From Janthinobacterium lividum (GTDB lineage Bacteria > Pseudomonadota > Gammaproteobacteria > Burkholderiales > Burkholderiaceae_D), in assembly GCF_034424625.1 (NCBI RefSeq), contig NZ_CP139976.1, positions 1,178,001-1,242,000 of the forward strand: DNA of 64,000 bases, in the 5' to 3' direction. Position numbers and translations under genes: made by a program. The notes beneath the pieces were generated by a model. It made no database searches. It was not told where the DNA came from and saw nothing but the letters and a program-made list of their open reading frames with translations. Below, piece after piece: positions 26,749 through 35,448 of this stretch. Every line of letters begins with the position of its first letter. Position 1 is the stretch's first letter.

Positions 26749-27330
26749 ATGTCTGTCAATTTGAGCAAAGGCCAGAAGATTTCTCTGGACAAAGAAGCTG
26801 GTACCACCCTGACCCGTATCACCATGGGCCTGGGCTGGGATGCGGCCAAGACCAAGGGTTTCCTCGGTTTCGGTTCGAAGACGGAAGCCGTCGACCTGGA
26901 CGCGTCGTGCGTCATGTTCGATGAGAACAAGAGCACGTCCGACATCGTCTGGTTCCGCCAGCTGAAAAGCAAGGACGGCAGCATCGTCCACACGGGCGAC
27001 AACCGCACGGGCGCGGGCGATGGCGACGACGAACAGATCAATGTCGATCTGTCGAAAGTGCCGGCGAACGTGAAAAGCCTGGTCTTCACCGTCAACAGCT
27101 TTACTGGCCAGAACTTCTCGCAGGTGGAAAATGCTTATTGCCGCATCTTGAATGCCAGCAATAACCAGGAAGTCGCGCGTTTCAACCTGTCTGTGCAAGG
27201 TTCCCACACGGCGCAGATCATGGCCAAGCTGTACCGCCATAACGGCGAATGGAAGATGCACGCCATCGGAGAAAACGGCAACGGTCGCACCTTTGACGAC
27301 TTAATGCCCCAGATTTCCGTGCATCTATAA
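26749..27330 (+). CDS. TerD-family calcium-binding stress protein (second copy)
   Basis: A 193-residue TerD-domain protein: MSVNLSKGQKISLDKEAG, MGLGWDAAK, an insertion with FLGFGSKTEAVDLDASCVMFD, and the Ca signature TGDNRTGAGDGDDEQI. SQVENAYCRILNASNNQEVARFNLS and FDDLMPQISVHL close the domain, as in TerZ/TerE-type members. Of two in-frame ATGs (26743, 26749) the second has the better distance to AGGAG at 26736. It is followed by a stem-loop and the Pmp3-like gene. Confidence 0.95.
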   Translation: MSVNLSKGQKISLDKEAGTTLTRITMGLGWDAAKTKGFLGFGSKTEAVDLDASCVMFDENKSTSDIVWFRQLKSKDGSIVHTGDNRTGAGDGDDEQINVDLSKVPANVKSLVFTVNSFTGQNFSQVENAYCRILNASNNQEVARFNLSVQGSHTAQIMAKLYRHNGEWKMHAIGENGNGRTFDDLMPQISVHL

Positions 27331-27331
27331 G

Positions 27332-27386
27332 GAGCAGTACGCAGCGGGCGGGGGACGGACCGGATACCGGCCCTTGTCCGCTGCTC
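27332..27386 (+). other. Long imperfect stem-loop before the Pmp3-like gene
   Basis: Nested pairs GAGCAG/CTGCTC (27332-27337, 27381-27386), GGAC/GTCC and CCGG-ATA-CCGG (27360-27370) form an interrupted hairpin between the second TerD gene and the small membrane gene. There is no T-run. It may act in mRNA stability or attenuation. Confidence 0.4.
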
Positions 27387-27410
27387 TATATTGAAGGAGA
27401 GTATGTCGTG

Positions 27411-27629
27411 ATGCGATTGCTGATAGCCTTGCTACTTCCGTGTCTCACGTTTTTTATGCTGGGGCGCCCGCTGGCCGGTGCCGCCGCCTTGATCTTGCAG
27501 TGCACTGTGATCGGCTGGGCGCCGGCGGCCCTGTGGGCCCTGTACACGGTGAACCAGCATAAAACGGAGCAGGAACTGGAAGGTGCGTTAAGCCGCAGCT
27601 ACATGCGCAGGCGTAGTCGGTTGATCTAG
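27411..27629 (+). CDS. YqaE/Pmp3-family small membrane protein
   Basis: About 72 residues with two hydrophobic helices (about 3-20, LLIALLLPCLTFFMLGRP, and 25-45, ALILQCTVIGWAPAALWALY) followed by a charged tail (NQHKTEQELE, RRRSRLI). The pattern LLPxLxxFMLGR...GWxPxxLWALY matches the Pmp3/YqaE family of stress-induced proteolipids that affect membrane potential. AAGGAGA lies about 10 bp upstream; an adjacent GTG at 27408 is an alternative start. It is the last gene before a strong terminator. Confidence 0.8.
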   Translation: MRLLIALLLPCLTFFMLGRPLAGAAALILQCTVIGWAPAALWALYTVNQHKTEQELEGALSRSYMRRRSRLI

Positions 27630-27661
27630 ATCAGCCGGGCGCTTGGAATCCTTGCGCTAAA

Positions 27662-27691
27662 GCCCGCACGAGCGATCGTGCGGGCTTTTTT
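27662..27691 (+). terminator. Intrinsic terminator of the TerD cluster
   Basis: GCCCGCACGA / TCGTGCGGGC forms a perfect 10-bp stem with loop GCGA, followed by six T residues. Confidence 0.93.
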
Positions 27692-27699
27692 GTGGGCGC

Positions 27700-29352
27700 T
27701 CACTTCTTGCAGCGTATCGGCACGTTCACGGAATTGCCGTCCGAACTCAGGTTGCGGTACTGCAAATCTTCGCTTTCGATGGCAAAGCGGGGCACGGCGT
27801 GCACGTAGCGCTGCTTGCAGACGGTGTCGTCATTGATCAGCTGGCCCGCCAGCATGTAGTCGCACAGGGCAAAGCGCGATTCTTCGTCGTCGAGGATCAG
27901 CACGCGCGCGGCGCTGTACAGGGCCGATTGCAGCACTTCCGGGCTGCAATTTTCCGGACCCGTCAGCTTCAGATGGGTTTTCGTTTGCGTGGCCAGGCGT
28001 TGCAGCTTGACGAGGGCGGCGCGCTCTTCCTTGCGCGCACCGTCGACGTGCACGTCCTCGCTGGCCAGGCGCAGCGCCAATGAGGCGATCTGGTCGATGG
28101 AAATATGCCAGGCAAAGCCTTCCAGCCGCGTGCGGATCTGGCCGGGCAAGGGATCGGCCGCATCGACTTCGCAGCGGTACTGGCCCAGATGGGGGCGGCA
28201 CAGCACGGGAATGGCAAAGGCCGAGGTGCGCTTGCCCTTCACGAATTTCTGGCTCAGGTCGCCAAAGTTTTCATGCGTGATGGTATCGAAGCGGGCTTGG
28301 CCAAAGCCCATCTTGACGAGGTTTTCCTTGCGCTGGCGCGAGAACAGGGCGTCGACGGCATCGTAGATATTCTTGTTGAAGATGCGGTCCAGCGGCTGGC
28401 GCTCGTCCGACATCTTTTCAAACACGGCGCTGGAATTGGGCGCGTTGGCATCGATGGAAATGAGGATGAAGGGCTTGCTGTTCAGGCGCGGCGGCACGAC
28501 GGCCATGTCGTTGCCGTACAGCTGCGTCAGGGCCACGTCCCACAGGGTTTCCACGCCCAGGTTGTCGGCCGCGCCGCCATCGAACAAATGCACGTACGAC
28601 GGCGATTCGCGCGATTCGGAGCCGAGTTCCGGCACGAAACTGTTTTTCGGGCGGAAGCGCTCGAAGGTGACGGAGTCGAACACGCCGGGAAACGCGGCCG
28701 AGGTGGCCACGGCTGTTGCCAGGCGGATATCCTGGATCGGCGAATGCAGGGTGCTGTAAAAATACTCGTAGGAAAACACCACGCGCTTGCCGCCATCGGT
28801 GGCGTCCGTTGCGTTGGCCAGGAAGATGGGGCCGTCGTGCGGCAAGTCCTGGTAGGTTTTCTTGTCGTACAGCACATCGTCGAGCACGTCGGACAGGAAC
28901 GAGGTGCGCGTCTTGTTCGTCAACAACATCGTCGTCAGGTTGGCGGGTTTCAAGATGGTCTGTCCAAAGAAATCCGTTTTCAGCTTGCTGCGCAGCAAGG
29001 GCCAGTCCGTCTGCTTGCCATGCAGCGCATAGTAGCCGCCCGCGATGGCGCCGCCCGACACGCCGGAAATGGCCGAGGCGCCGCTGACGAGGCCGAACTG
29101 TTCCAGCTGTTCCAGCGAGGCGGCCGAGAAATTGGCTGCGCGGCTGCCCCCGCCGGACAGGGCGATGCCGATGAAGTGGTCATTCGGCATGGGATTCTGG
29201 ATGCGCGCCTTGGGCGCGTCGATGCGCAGGCGCGGGGTTTCCTGCACGGTAAACGTGCGGTTTTCGACGCCGCGGTTGGGGCGCAGGGCGAGTACCGTGC
29301 AGCCGCTCAGCAGCGCAACGAGGATAAATGGGACGAACAAGCGTGGATTCAT
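27700..29352 (-). CDS. Patatin-like phospholipase, lipoprotein
   Basis: About 550 residues. The lipoprotein signal is MNPRLFVPFILVALLSGC (Cys18). The patatin domain has an oxyanion loop IALSGGGSRAANF, nucleophile elbow GVSGG (Ser of G-x-S-x-G) and catalytic Asp in FDGGAADNLG. The Ser-Asp dyad would hydrolyse lipid acyl esters at the outer membrane or in the periplasm. The frame extends to 29424, but the lipobox favours the ATG at 29352 (29373 is possible). The C-terminal 200 residues have no clear match. It is downstream of the ABC exporter on the same strand. Confidence 0.88.
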   Translation of the reverse strand: MNPRLFVPFILVALLSGCTVLALRPNRGVENRTFTVQETPRLRIDAPKARIQNPMPNDHFIGIALSGGGSRAANFSAASLEQLEQFGLVSGASAISGVSGGAIAGGYYALHGKQTDWPLLRSKLKTDFFGQTILKPANLTTMLLTNKTRTSFLSDVLDDVLYDKKTYQDLPHDGPIFLANATDATDGGKRVVFSYEYFYSTLHSPIQDIRLATAVATSAAFPGVFDSVTFERFRPKNSFVPELGSESRESPSYVHLFDGGAADNLGVETLWDVALTQLYGNDMAVVPPRLNSKPFILISIDANAPNSSAVFEKMSDERQPLDRIFNKNIYDAVDALFSRQRKENLVKMGFGQARFDTITHENFGDLSQKFVKGKRTSAFAIPVLCRPHLGQYRCEVDAADPLPGQIRTRLEGFAWHISIDQIASLALRLASEDVHVDGARKEERAALVKLQRLATQTKTHLKLTGPENCSPEVLQSALYSAARVLILDDEESRFALCDYMLAGQLINDDTVCKQRYVHAVPRFAIESEDLQYRNLSSDGNSVNVPIRCKK

Positions 29353-29424
29353 GCGTGATCTGTGCGTAGTCATTGGTTGGGATACGGACGGAAACGTGTG
29401 CGATTCTAGCAAACCCGGCAACAA

Positions 29425-31746
29425 TCAGCTATTCATCTGATAGCCGAGCATGGCGGCATTGTAGAGCGCGTGTGTAAGCATGGGCGCCAGCAGCGCGCCG
29501 CTGCGCTCGTATGCGATGCCCGTGCACAGGCCCAGCACGAAGACGGGCAGCATGGCGGCCGGTGGATGCACGATGGCAAACAGCGCGGCGGCGAGGCCGA
29601 TCGCTTGCCAGGCGGGCAGAGAACGGCGCAAGCCGCCCTGCAGCAAGCCGCGGAAGATGAATTCCTCGCACAGGGGCGCGGCCAGCACGCCCACGGCCAG
29701 CAGCCACAGTCCGTCGCTATTGATCTGCATCAATGGTGCAGCGGGCGGCGGCAACAGGGCCGCGTAGCCGATGCCGAACAGCACCGCGGCACAGGCGCCC
29801 GCGACTCCCCGGCGCCACGGCTGGCGGCCCTGTCCGATGCGCGGCACGCCGGCCGTCCTGGCGCGCCAGTAGACGAGGCGCAGCAGCACATACGTGAGGG
29901 TACCGGCCGCGCCGAAGGCGATGGCCAGCTGCGCCAGCGGCGTCGCACTGCTCCCTTTGAGCAGGATCAAGGAAAGTGTCTGCAAGATGAAAAACAGCAT
30001 GGCTGCGATCAGGCCGTCGGCCGCCGCTATTCTCGCTGGCGGCGAAGCGGCGGGATCGAGCAGGCAGGGCAGCGCGTCGCGCGCCTTTTGCCACAGGGCC
30101 ACGGCCAGCGCGCCCGTGAACACGACAAACACCAGTTGCTGCACCAGGCTGCCGGCGGCCAGCGCGGCGATGTACAGGCCGGTGAGCAGCAAATACAGGT
30201 ACATATACGTGGGGCGCACCTTTGCCGTGGTTTCCGTGGCCAGCGGGTCGCTGGCAAACACGCCCAGCGCCACGGCGATCAGCGCATACAAGGGGATGCC
30301 GGCCAGGGCCAGCAGCATCAGGCCCGCCGTCTGCCACGACCACGCGGGCAGCCAGGCCAGCGCCGCACCGAACAGTATCAATGGATACAGCAGGGCCAGC
30401 AGGGCCCACAGCTGCGCCTTTTGCCGCAGCGCCTGTTCGATGGAGACGGGAAACGTGTACAGCAGCCACAGCGCGCCGCCTTCCTTGTTCAGCGTCTGGA
30501 AGGCCGACATCAGCAGCACATAGGTGCCGAGGAAAAAGCCGGTGGAGGCCAGCAAGACGGGGCTGGCCAGCAGCGCGTGCACGTCGCGCACCCGGCCCGT
30601 AAACAGGGCTTGCCCGCCGAGGATCAGCAAGGGCATCAGCAGGGTCTGCACGAGAAAATTGCGGTCGCGCAAGAGCAACGTCAGCTCGCGCCGCTGGATC
30701 GCCGTGCCGATGCGCGGGCGCCACCGCTGCGTGGGCGATGGCGCAGCTGCCGGCTTGCGCGCGGCTTCGCGTTGGCCCGCGCCCACGACGCCGTGGCGCA
30801 ACTGGCGGCGCAGGATGGCCATGCCCAGCAGCATCAAGCACAAGCATTGCGCCAGCAGCAGGACGGCGGGCAGCAAGGCGGCCACGCCATCGGCATTGAG
30901 CAGGCGCAGCAGCAGGCCCGGCGGCGTCCAGCCGCTCCAGGCGGGCATGGCCGCCGCCCAGGCATACGCGAAGCCGCCCGTGCCCATGCCGAACGACATG
31001 CCGGTATACATGGGCAATAGCCCGGCCAGCGAAATCACTGCCTGCAGGTTGCCCAGCCGGGATGGCGTGAGCGACAGGCGCAAGCCCGTGTCGACCAGGG
31101 TGCGCAGCATGGCGGCCAGGGCCAGCAGGACGAGGCTGGCGAGCAGGCCGGACAGTGGTGAAAACCAGCCCTGGCCCGAATACCAGGCGATGACGGTCGT
31201 GCTGGGCCACAGGGCCAGCAAGCCGGCCGGATTGACGAGCGTGCGTTCGAGCACGCGCGCCCACAGCAGGGTGCTTTTCCTGACGGGCAGGGTGACCAGC
31301 CATTCCAGGTCCCAGTCCGGCTTCGATAGTTCCCCCATGCCCAGCGGCAGCAGGACGCTGACCAGCCACAACAGCCCCAGCTGCAGGGTCAGCCCGCCGA
31401 TCAGCGTCGCGCTGAACGGCGTGGCTATCAGTTGCGTGATGACGGGGTCGAGCAGGCCGCTGTCCGTGTGCAGGCTGCCGCGCGCCTGGCAGGCGGCGAC
31501 CTGGTCCAGCAAGCAATGCATGTTCAGCACGCTGTGGCGGGCGATGCTGCCGAAGGAAAACAGCATGGGCAGCAATAGCAGAGCGCCCAGCAGCCAGCGT
31601 CCGCCGCGCTTGCCCGGCGTAGCGGGGCGGCTTTTACTGTTTTTCTTGAAGGAAAGCCCCCGGCCGCTGATGTTGAGCAGGCGCTGCAGGCGCAAGCGGG
31701 TCAGCAGCCAGACGGCGCGCCAGGCGGTGGGCGGCGCCGCTGTCAT
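29425..31746 (-). CDS. ABC-2-type permease fused to a CPBP intramembrane protease
   Basis: A 773-residue membrane protein. The first ~550 residues form two sets of helices, as in ABC-2 exporters, with a large segment at about 327-370 joining them. The last ~170 residues are a CPBP/CAAX-protease-like domain with its three motifs: E694-E695-x3-R (CEEFIFRG), FAIVH727 and H759-x3-N763 (THALYNAA). All putative catalytic and metal residues are kept. It overlaps the ATPase gene by 4 bp (ATGA), so the two are one transporter. Some ABC-2/CPBP fusions are related to NatB. The substrate is unknown. Confidence 0.85.
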   Translation of the reverse strand: MTAAPPTAWRAVWLLTRLRLQRLLNISGRGLSFKKNSKSRPATPGKRGGRWLLGALLLLPMLFSFGSIARHSVLNMHCLLDQVAACQARGSLHTDSGLLDPVITQLIATPFSATLIGGLTLQLGLLWLVSVLLPLGMGELSKPDWDLEWLVTLPVRKSTLLWARVLERTLVNPAGLLALWPSTTVIAWYSGQGWFSPLSGLLASLVLLALAAMLRTLVDTGLRLSLTPSRLGNLQAVISLAGLLPMYTGMSFGMGTGGFAYAWAAAMPAWSGWTPPGLLLRLLNADGVAALLPAVLLLAQCLCLMLLGMAILRRQLRHGVVGAGQREAARKPAAAPSPTQRWRPRIGTAIQRRELTLLLRDRNFLVQTLLMPLLILGGQALFTGRVRDVHALLASPVLLASTGFFLGTYVLLMSAFQTLNKEGGALWLLYTFPVSIEQALRQKAQLWALLALLYPLILFGAALAWLPAWSWQTAGLMLLALAGIPLYALIAVALGVFASDPLATETTAKVRPTYMYLYLLLTGLYIAALAAGSLVQQLVFVVFTGALAVALWQKARDALPCLLDPAASPPARIAAADGLIAAMLFFILQTLSLILLKGSSATPLAQLAIAFGAAGTLTYVLLRLVYWRARTAGVPRIGQGRQPWRRGVAGACAAVLFGIGYAALLPPPAAPLMQINSDGLWLLAVGVLAAPLCEEFIFRGLLQGGLRRSLPAWQAIGLAAALFAIVHPPAAMLPVFVLGLCTGIAYERSGALLAPMLTHALYNAAMLGYQMNS

Positions 31747-32477
31747 GCCGTCGACGTTTCATCGGTGAGTTGCAAGAAGAGCTCTTCCAGGCTGCCATCG
31801 CTGGACAACTGCTGGCGGATATCGTCCAGGCTGCCCGTGGCGACCAGGGCGCCCCGGTGGATGATGGCGACCCGGCTGCACAGCTTTTGCGCCATGTCGA
31901 GCAAATGCGTGGACACGAAGATGGTGGTGCCGGCGGCGGCGCAGCGCAGCAGGCGTTCCTGCACGTCGCGCGAGGCACGCGGGTCGAGGCCGTTGATCGG
32001 TTCATCGAGGATCAGCACGGCCGGATCGTGGATCAGCGCGCAAGCCAGGCCCAGTTTCTTCTTCATGCCCAGCGAGTAATTGACGGCGAAATCCTCGCTC
32101 GCTTCGTCCAGGCCGAATTCCGTCAGCAGGCGCGCCGCGCGGGCGGCCGCTTCCGCGCGCGAAAAACCATGCATTTCGGCCACGAATTGCAGGATTTCAC
32201 GGCCGCGCAAATAATCGTAAAAGATGGGATTGTCGGGCAGGTAGCCCACCTTGCGCTTGACGGCGGCGCCATCGCGGTGGCAATCGAGGCCATCGACCAG
32301 CACGCGCCCGGCGCTGGGTACGAGGATGCCCATCAGCATGCGGATGGTGGTGGTTTTTCCCGCCCCGTTCGGACCCAGGAAGCCGAAGATCTCTCTTTTT
32401 CCTACCTGCAAGGTCAGCGGCTTGACGGCCTCGAACGCGCCGTACTGTTTGGACAAACCTTCGAAGCTGATCATCAT
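31743..32477 (-). CDS. ABC transporter ATP-binding protein
   Basis: About 244 residues. The nucleotide-binding domain has Walker A GPNGAGKTTT, Q-loop region YLPDNPIFYDYL, signature NYSLGMKKKLGLA (a YSLGM variant of LSGGQ), Walker B AVLILDEP with INGLDP, and the switch His in STH. The C-terminal extension is typical of exporters (DRI/NatA type). The start is one of two adjacent ATGs (32477 or 32474), after GGGAT. It drives the fused permease/protease downstream. Confidence 0.93.
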   Translation of the reverse strand: MMISFEGLSKQYGAFEAVKPLTLQVGKREIFGFLGPNGAGKTTTIRMLMGILVPSAGRVLVDGLDCHRDGAAVKRKVGYLPDNPIFYDYLRGREILQFVAEMHGFSRAEAAARAARLLTEFGLDEASEDFAVNYSLGMKKKLGLACALIHDPAVLILDEPINGLDPRASRDVQERLLRCAAAGTTIFVSTHLLDMAQKLCSRVAIIHRGALVATGSLDDIRQQLSSDGSLEELFLQLTDETSTA

Positions 32478-32550
32478 GCATCCCAAAAAAGATAGCGTGC
32501 AGGATGATAGCCTGATACGGCGCCGCCAGAGCGCCCCTTAGTGGCGTAAC

Positions 32551-33414
32551 TTAATGCCGCAGCATCACGCCGATGGCGATGCAGGCCAGGATCGCCAGGC
32601 TCATGGCGAGGCTGTAGGCGACCATCAATAACAGCCAGCGGCAGACGGTGGCGAGTTTGCCGCTTGGATACACGCGCCACATGGCCCAGGGCAGATAGGC
32701 CAGCAGCCAGGCGCCGAGCACGAGGCGGACAAGGTCGACGGGGATCAGAATCATCAGCGCCATCGTGATGAAGGCGAAGGCATTCGTATGCAAGGCGAAC
32801 AGGAAATGCTCGCCATAGCGGCGTCCGCTGCCCAGGTAAAGGATTTTCAGGAACAGGGCGAACAGCGGCATCAGGCAAAACATGGCGTACGGCGCGTAAT
32901 GGAAAAAGCTTTCCACCACGAGTTTTTGTTTCTCGGCCGTGGGCAGTTGCTCAAAGTCTTGCCATTGGCGCGGCAGCGTGGGCGTCTGGCCCAGAATGCT
33001 GACCTGCATGGTCGATGTCTTGTTTTCCGCAATGTGGCGGGGACCATGGGCGCCTACCTGGGCTTGCTGGTCGTGGACGGTGAGGAACACGCCGGGGCTG
33101 CTGAACTTGAGGATGGCAAAGAACAGGATGCTGAAGGTCAGGTAGACGCGCAGCGGCTCCACGTAGCGCACGCGGCGTCCCGCGAGGTATTCATTACTGA
33201 GTGCGCCTGGGTGGAACAGCAGCAGGGCCAGGGTACGCCAGAGCTTGCCTTCGAGCGCCACATAATGGGCGACGAATTCATGCAGGAATTCACGCGCGCT
33301 GGGCATGTGCAGGGTAGTCGTTTGGCCGCAGGCGCTGCAGAAGTTGCCTGGCGCATCGGTATTGCAGTTATGGCAGCTGCTGGCGGGACGCGTGCTGGAT
33401 GACACTGTTTTCAA
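32551..33414 (-). CDS. DUF3667 zinc-ribbon membrane protein
   Basis: A 287-residue protein. The N-terminal zinc ribbon is C14-x2-C17 and C26-x2-C29 (CHNC, CSACGQ). Then comes the DUF3667 signature REFLHEFVAHYVALEGKLWRTL with LLFHPGALSNEYLAGRRVRYVEPLRVYL. Four or five membrane helices occupy the rest (about 93-110, 178-200, 210-235, 245-287). The function of the family is unknown. A 65-bp gap separates it from the ABC gene. Confidence 0.85.
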   Translation of the reverse strand: MKTVSSSTRPASSCHNCNTDAPGNFCSACGQTTTLHMPSAREFLHEFVAHYVALEGKLWRTLALLLFHPGALSNEYLAGRRVRYVEPLRVYLTFSILFFAILKFSSPGVFLTVHDQQAQVGAHGPRHIAENKTSTMQVSILGQTPTLPRQWQDFEQLPTAEKQKLVVESFFHYAPYAMFCLMPLFALFLKILYLGSGRRYGEHFLFALHTNAFAFITMALMILIPVDLVRLVLGAWLLAYLPWAMWRVYPSGKLATVCRWLLLMVAYSLAMSLAILACIAIGVMLRH

Positions 33415-33545
33415 GATAGACTCTTTCCATGGCCGAAAGGTAAAGACGATCGCTCAAGGGCGCAGCATATGATGAATGAAAAGAATGATAAAAGCGTATT
33501 TTTTTGCGTTCTAGTTGCTTCCGAGATACAAAATGCCTGTGCCGT

Positions 33546-34244
33546 TCAGCGGCCACCGAAGGCGGCCAGCAGGCGCCGTTCGCCGGCCGGCGTGAGGCGC
33601 AGGGCGCGGCTGTCGAGTTCGCGTTCGGCCCAGCGCTGGCGCAGGGCCAGCTGCAGGATGGCGGCCCCCAGTGCGCCGCCCAGGTGGGCGCGCCGTTCGC
33701 TCCAGTCCAGGCAGGCGCAGGCGAAGCGGCGGCGCTGGCGCTGCAATTGCGGCACGTCGATGCCCAGGGCCGCCATGCCGGCCGCACCCGATGCCGACAG
33801 CCGATACTCGCCTTCGCCGCCATCGGCCAGCAGCCAGCCTTGCGCTTGCAACTGGTCATGCAGGGCGACGGCCACCGTGCCGGCCATGTGGTCGTAGCAG
33901 GTGCGCGCATGGCGCAAGCGGTCCGGCGTGGTGGGCGTAAATGGCGTTGCCGCCACGCCGGCCACCACCAGCAGCGCTTCGAGGGCCTGGCCCACTTCCG
34001 CGCTGGCGAGGCGGTAGTAACGGTGCTTGCCCTGCGCCAGCATCGACAGCAAGCCATCGTCGCGCAAGCGCGCCAGATGGGCGCTGGCCGTCGAGGCGCC
34101 CACCTCGGCCAGCGCCGCCAATTCCGTGGCCGTGCGCGCATGGCCGTCGAGCAGGCTGCACAGCATGCGCGCGCGGGCCGGTTCGGCGATGGCGCCGGCC
34201 AGTTGCGCCAGTCCCATGTCGGCCGAGGGAAGCTTGTCATCCAT
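33546..34244 (-). CDS. ArsR-family winged-helix regulator
   Basis: A 232-residue protein with a winged helix at about 10-85: AGAIAEPARARMLCSLLDG, TATELAALAEVGASTASAHLARL, and wing YYRLASAEV. The long C-terminal part (about 90-232) contains a cysteine region (FACACLDW) with no assigned fold. Standard ArsR repressors are about 100 residues, so this belongs to the longer class with an added ligand domain. It is divergent from the cytochrome P450 gene by 70 bp and probably controls it. The ATG at 34244 has GGAA upstream. Confidence 0.87.
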   Translation of the reverse strand: MDDKLPSADMGLAQLAGAIAEPARARMLCSLLDGHARTATELAALAEVGASTASAHLARLRDDGLLSMLAQGKHRYYRLASAEVGQALEALLVVAGVAATPFTPTTPDRLRHARTCYDHMAGTVAVALHDQLQAQGWLLADGGEGEYRLSASGAAGMAALGIDVPQLQRQRRRFACACLDWSERRAHLGGALGAAILQLALRQRWAERELDSRALRLTPAGERRLLAAFGGR

Positions 34245-34314
34245 GATTCGTTCCAGGGCGAAGTGTAGTGGTGGAAGGGGCAGCATACTCGTGTCCCCAC
34301 CTCACTGCAATGGA

Positions 34315-35448
34315 ATGCGCATGCCGCTCGCCGACTTTGTTATCGACCCCGCCGACCCTTTTTCAGCCGTTACCCACGCGGCGCCGTATGACTACTATCG
34401 CCGCCTGGCGGACGGCCCGCCGCTGCGTTTCGATGTGCGGCTCGACTGCTGGCTGGCGACGGGCGCGGCCGGCGTGCACGCCGTGCTCGAGCATCCCGAT
34501 TGCCGCGTGCGCCCGCCCGGCCAGCCGGTGCCGGATACCCTGGAGGGCACGCCGTGCGGTGCGATTTTTGCGGAATTGGTGCGCATGAATGAAGGGGAAC
34601 GGCATGCCGTGCCGAAGCAGGTGCTGGCGCGTTCGCTGGGACAGGTGGACCTGGCGCGCCTGCAGGCGCGGACATGGCGCATGGCCAGCGACCGCGTGCC
34701 CGCCAGCGCCGCGCAATTGAACGGCGCGCTGTTCGAACTGCCCCTGTTTGCCATGGCGGACTTGCTGGGTTTTGCGCCAGCGCAATGGCCGGCGCTGGCC
34801 GCCTGGACGCGCGATTTCGTCGCCTGCCTGTCGCCGCTGAGTAATGGAGAACAACTGGCTGGCGCGCAAGTGGCAGCCGACGCCTTGCTGCAAGGTTTTA
34901 CCGCGTTGCTGCGCGAGGCGGATGCATTGCCCGGCAGCTTGCTGGCCAAGGTCGTGTCCGAGGCGGAAGCGCTGGGCTGGCAGGCCTCGGACGGCGTGCT
35001 GGCCAACCTCGTGGGCCTGCTGTCGCAGGCCTGCGACGCCACGGCCGGCTTGCTGGGCAATGCCATAGTTGCCTTGCGCACGCAACCGCAGTGGTCCACG
35101 CAAGTGCGTGCCGCCCCCCGGCTGTGGCCAGCCCTGCTGCGCGAGGTCAGCCGGCATGACCCCTCCATCCACAACACGCGCCGCTACACGGCGCAAGACG
35201 TGGAGTTCGATGGCGTGCGCGTGGCGGCCGGGCAGATGATCGTCGTCGTGCTGGCCAGCGCCGGCCATGCAGAGTGCGGCTTTGGCCATGGTCGCCACGC
35301 CTGCCCGGGCCAGTCCATCGCGCAGGCCATTACCACGGCTTGCCTGCAGGCGTGGGCCGACGGGCTGGACCGCGTGCCGCTGGCGTGGCGTTATCTGCCG
35401 TCGCTGAACGCGCGCATCCCTGTTTTTAGCCTGGGAGAAATGAAATGA
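34315..35448 (+). CDS. Cytochrome P450, atypical (short meander region)
   Basis: A 377-residue protein. The heme-thiolate loop FGHGRHACPG (Cys330) fits FxxGxxxCxG, and helix K ExxR is E277-V-S-R280. Two oddities are visible. Only 50 residues separate ExxR Arg from the heme Cys, about 20 fewer than usual, because the NRDP/F..PD.F meander is missing (LASAGHAECGFGHG). The I-helix reads DATAGLLGN, without the usual acid/alcohol pair. Either it is a specialised P450 or activity is altered. Starts at 34315 and 34321 are both possible. It overlaps the ABM gene by 4 bp. Confidence 0.85.
   Translation: MRMPLADFVIDPADPFSAVTHAAPYDYYRRLADGPPLRFDVRLDCWLATGAAGVHAVLEHPDCRVRPPGQPVPDTLEGTPCGAIFAELVRMNEGERHAVPKQVLARSLGQVDLARLQARTWRMASDRVPASAAQLNGALFELPLFAMADLLGFAPAQWPALAAWTRDFVACLSPLSNGEQLAGAQVAADALLQGFTALLREADALPGSLLAKVVSEAEALGWQASDGVLANLVGLLSQACDATAGLLGNAIVALRTQPQWSTQVRAAPRLWPALLREVSRHDPSIHNTRRYTAQDVEFDGVRVAAGQMIVVVLASAGHAECGFGHGRHACPGQSIAQAITTACLQAWADGLDRVPLAWRYLPSLNARIPVFSLGEMK

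Noticed and set aside
29470..31020. 516-codon plus-strand frame opposite the ABC permease gene
   Set aside because: Gln/Arg/His-rich shadow of the true membrane protein on the other strand.
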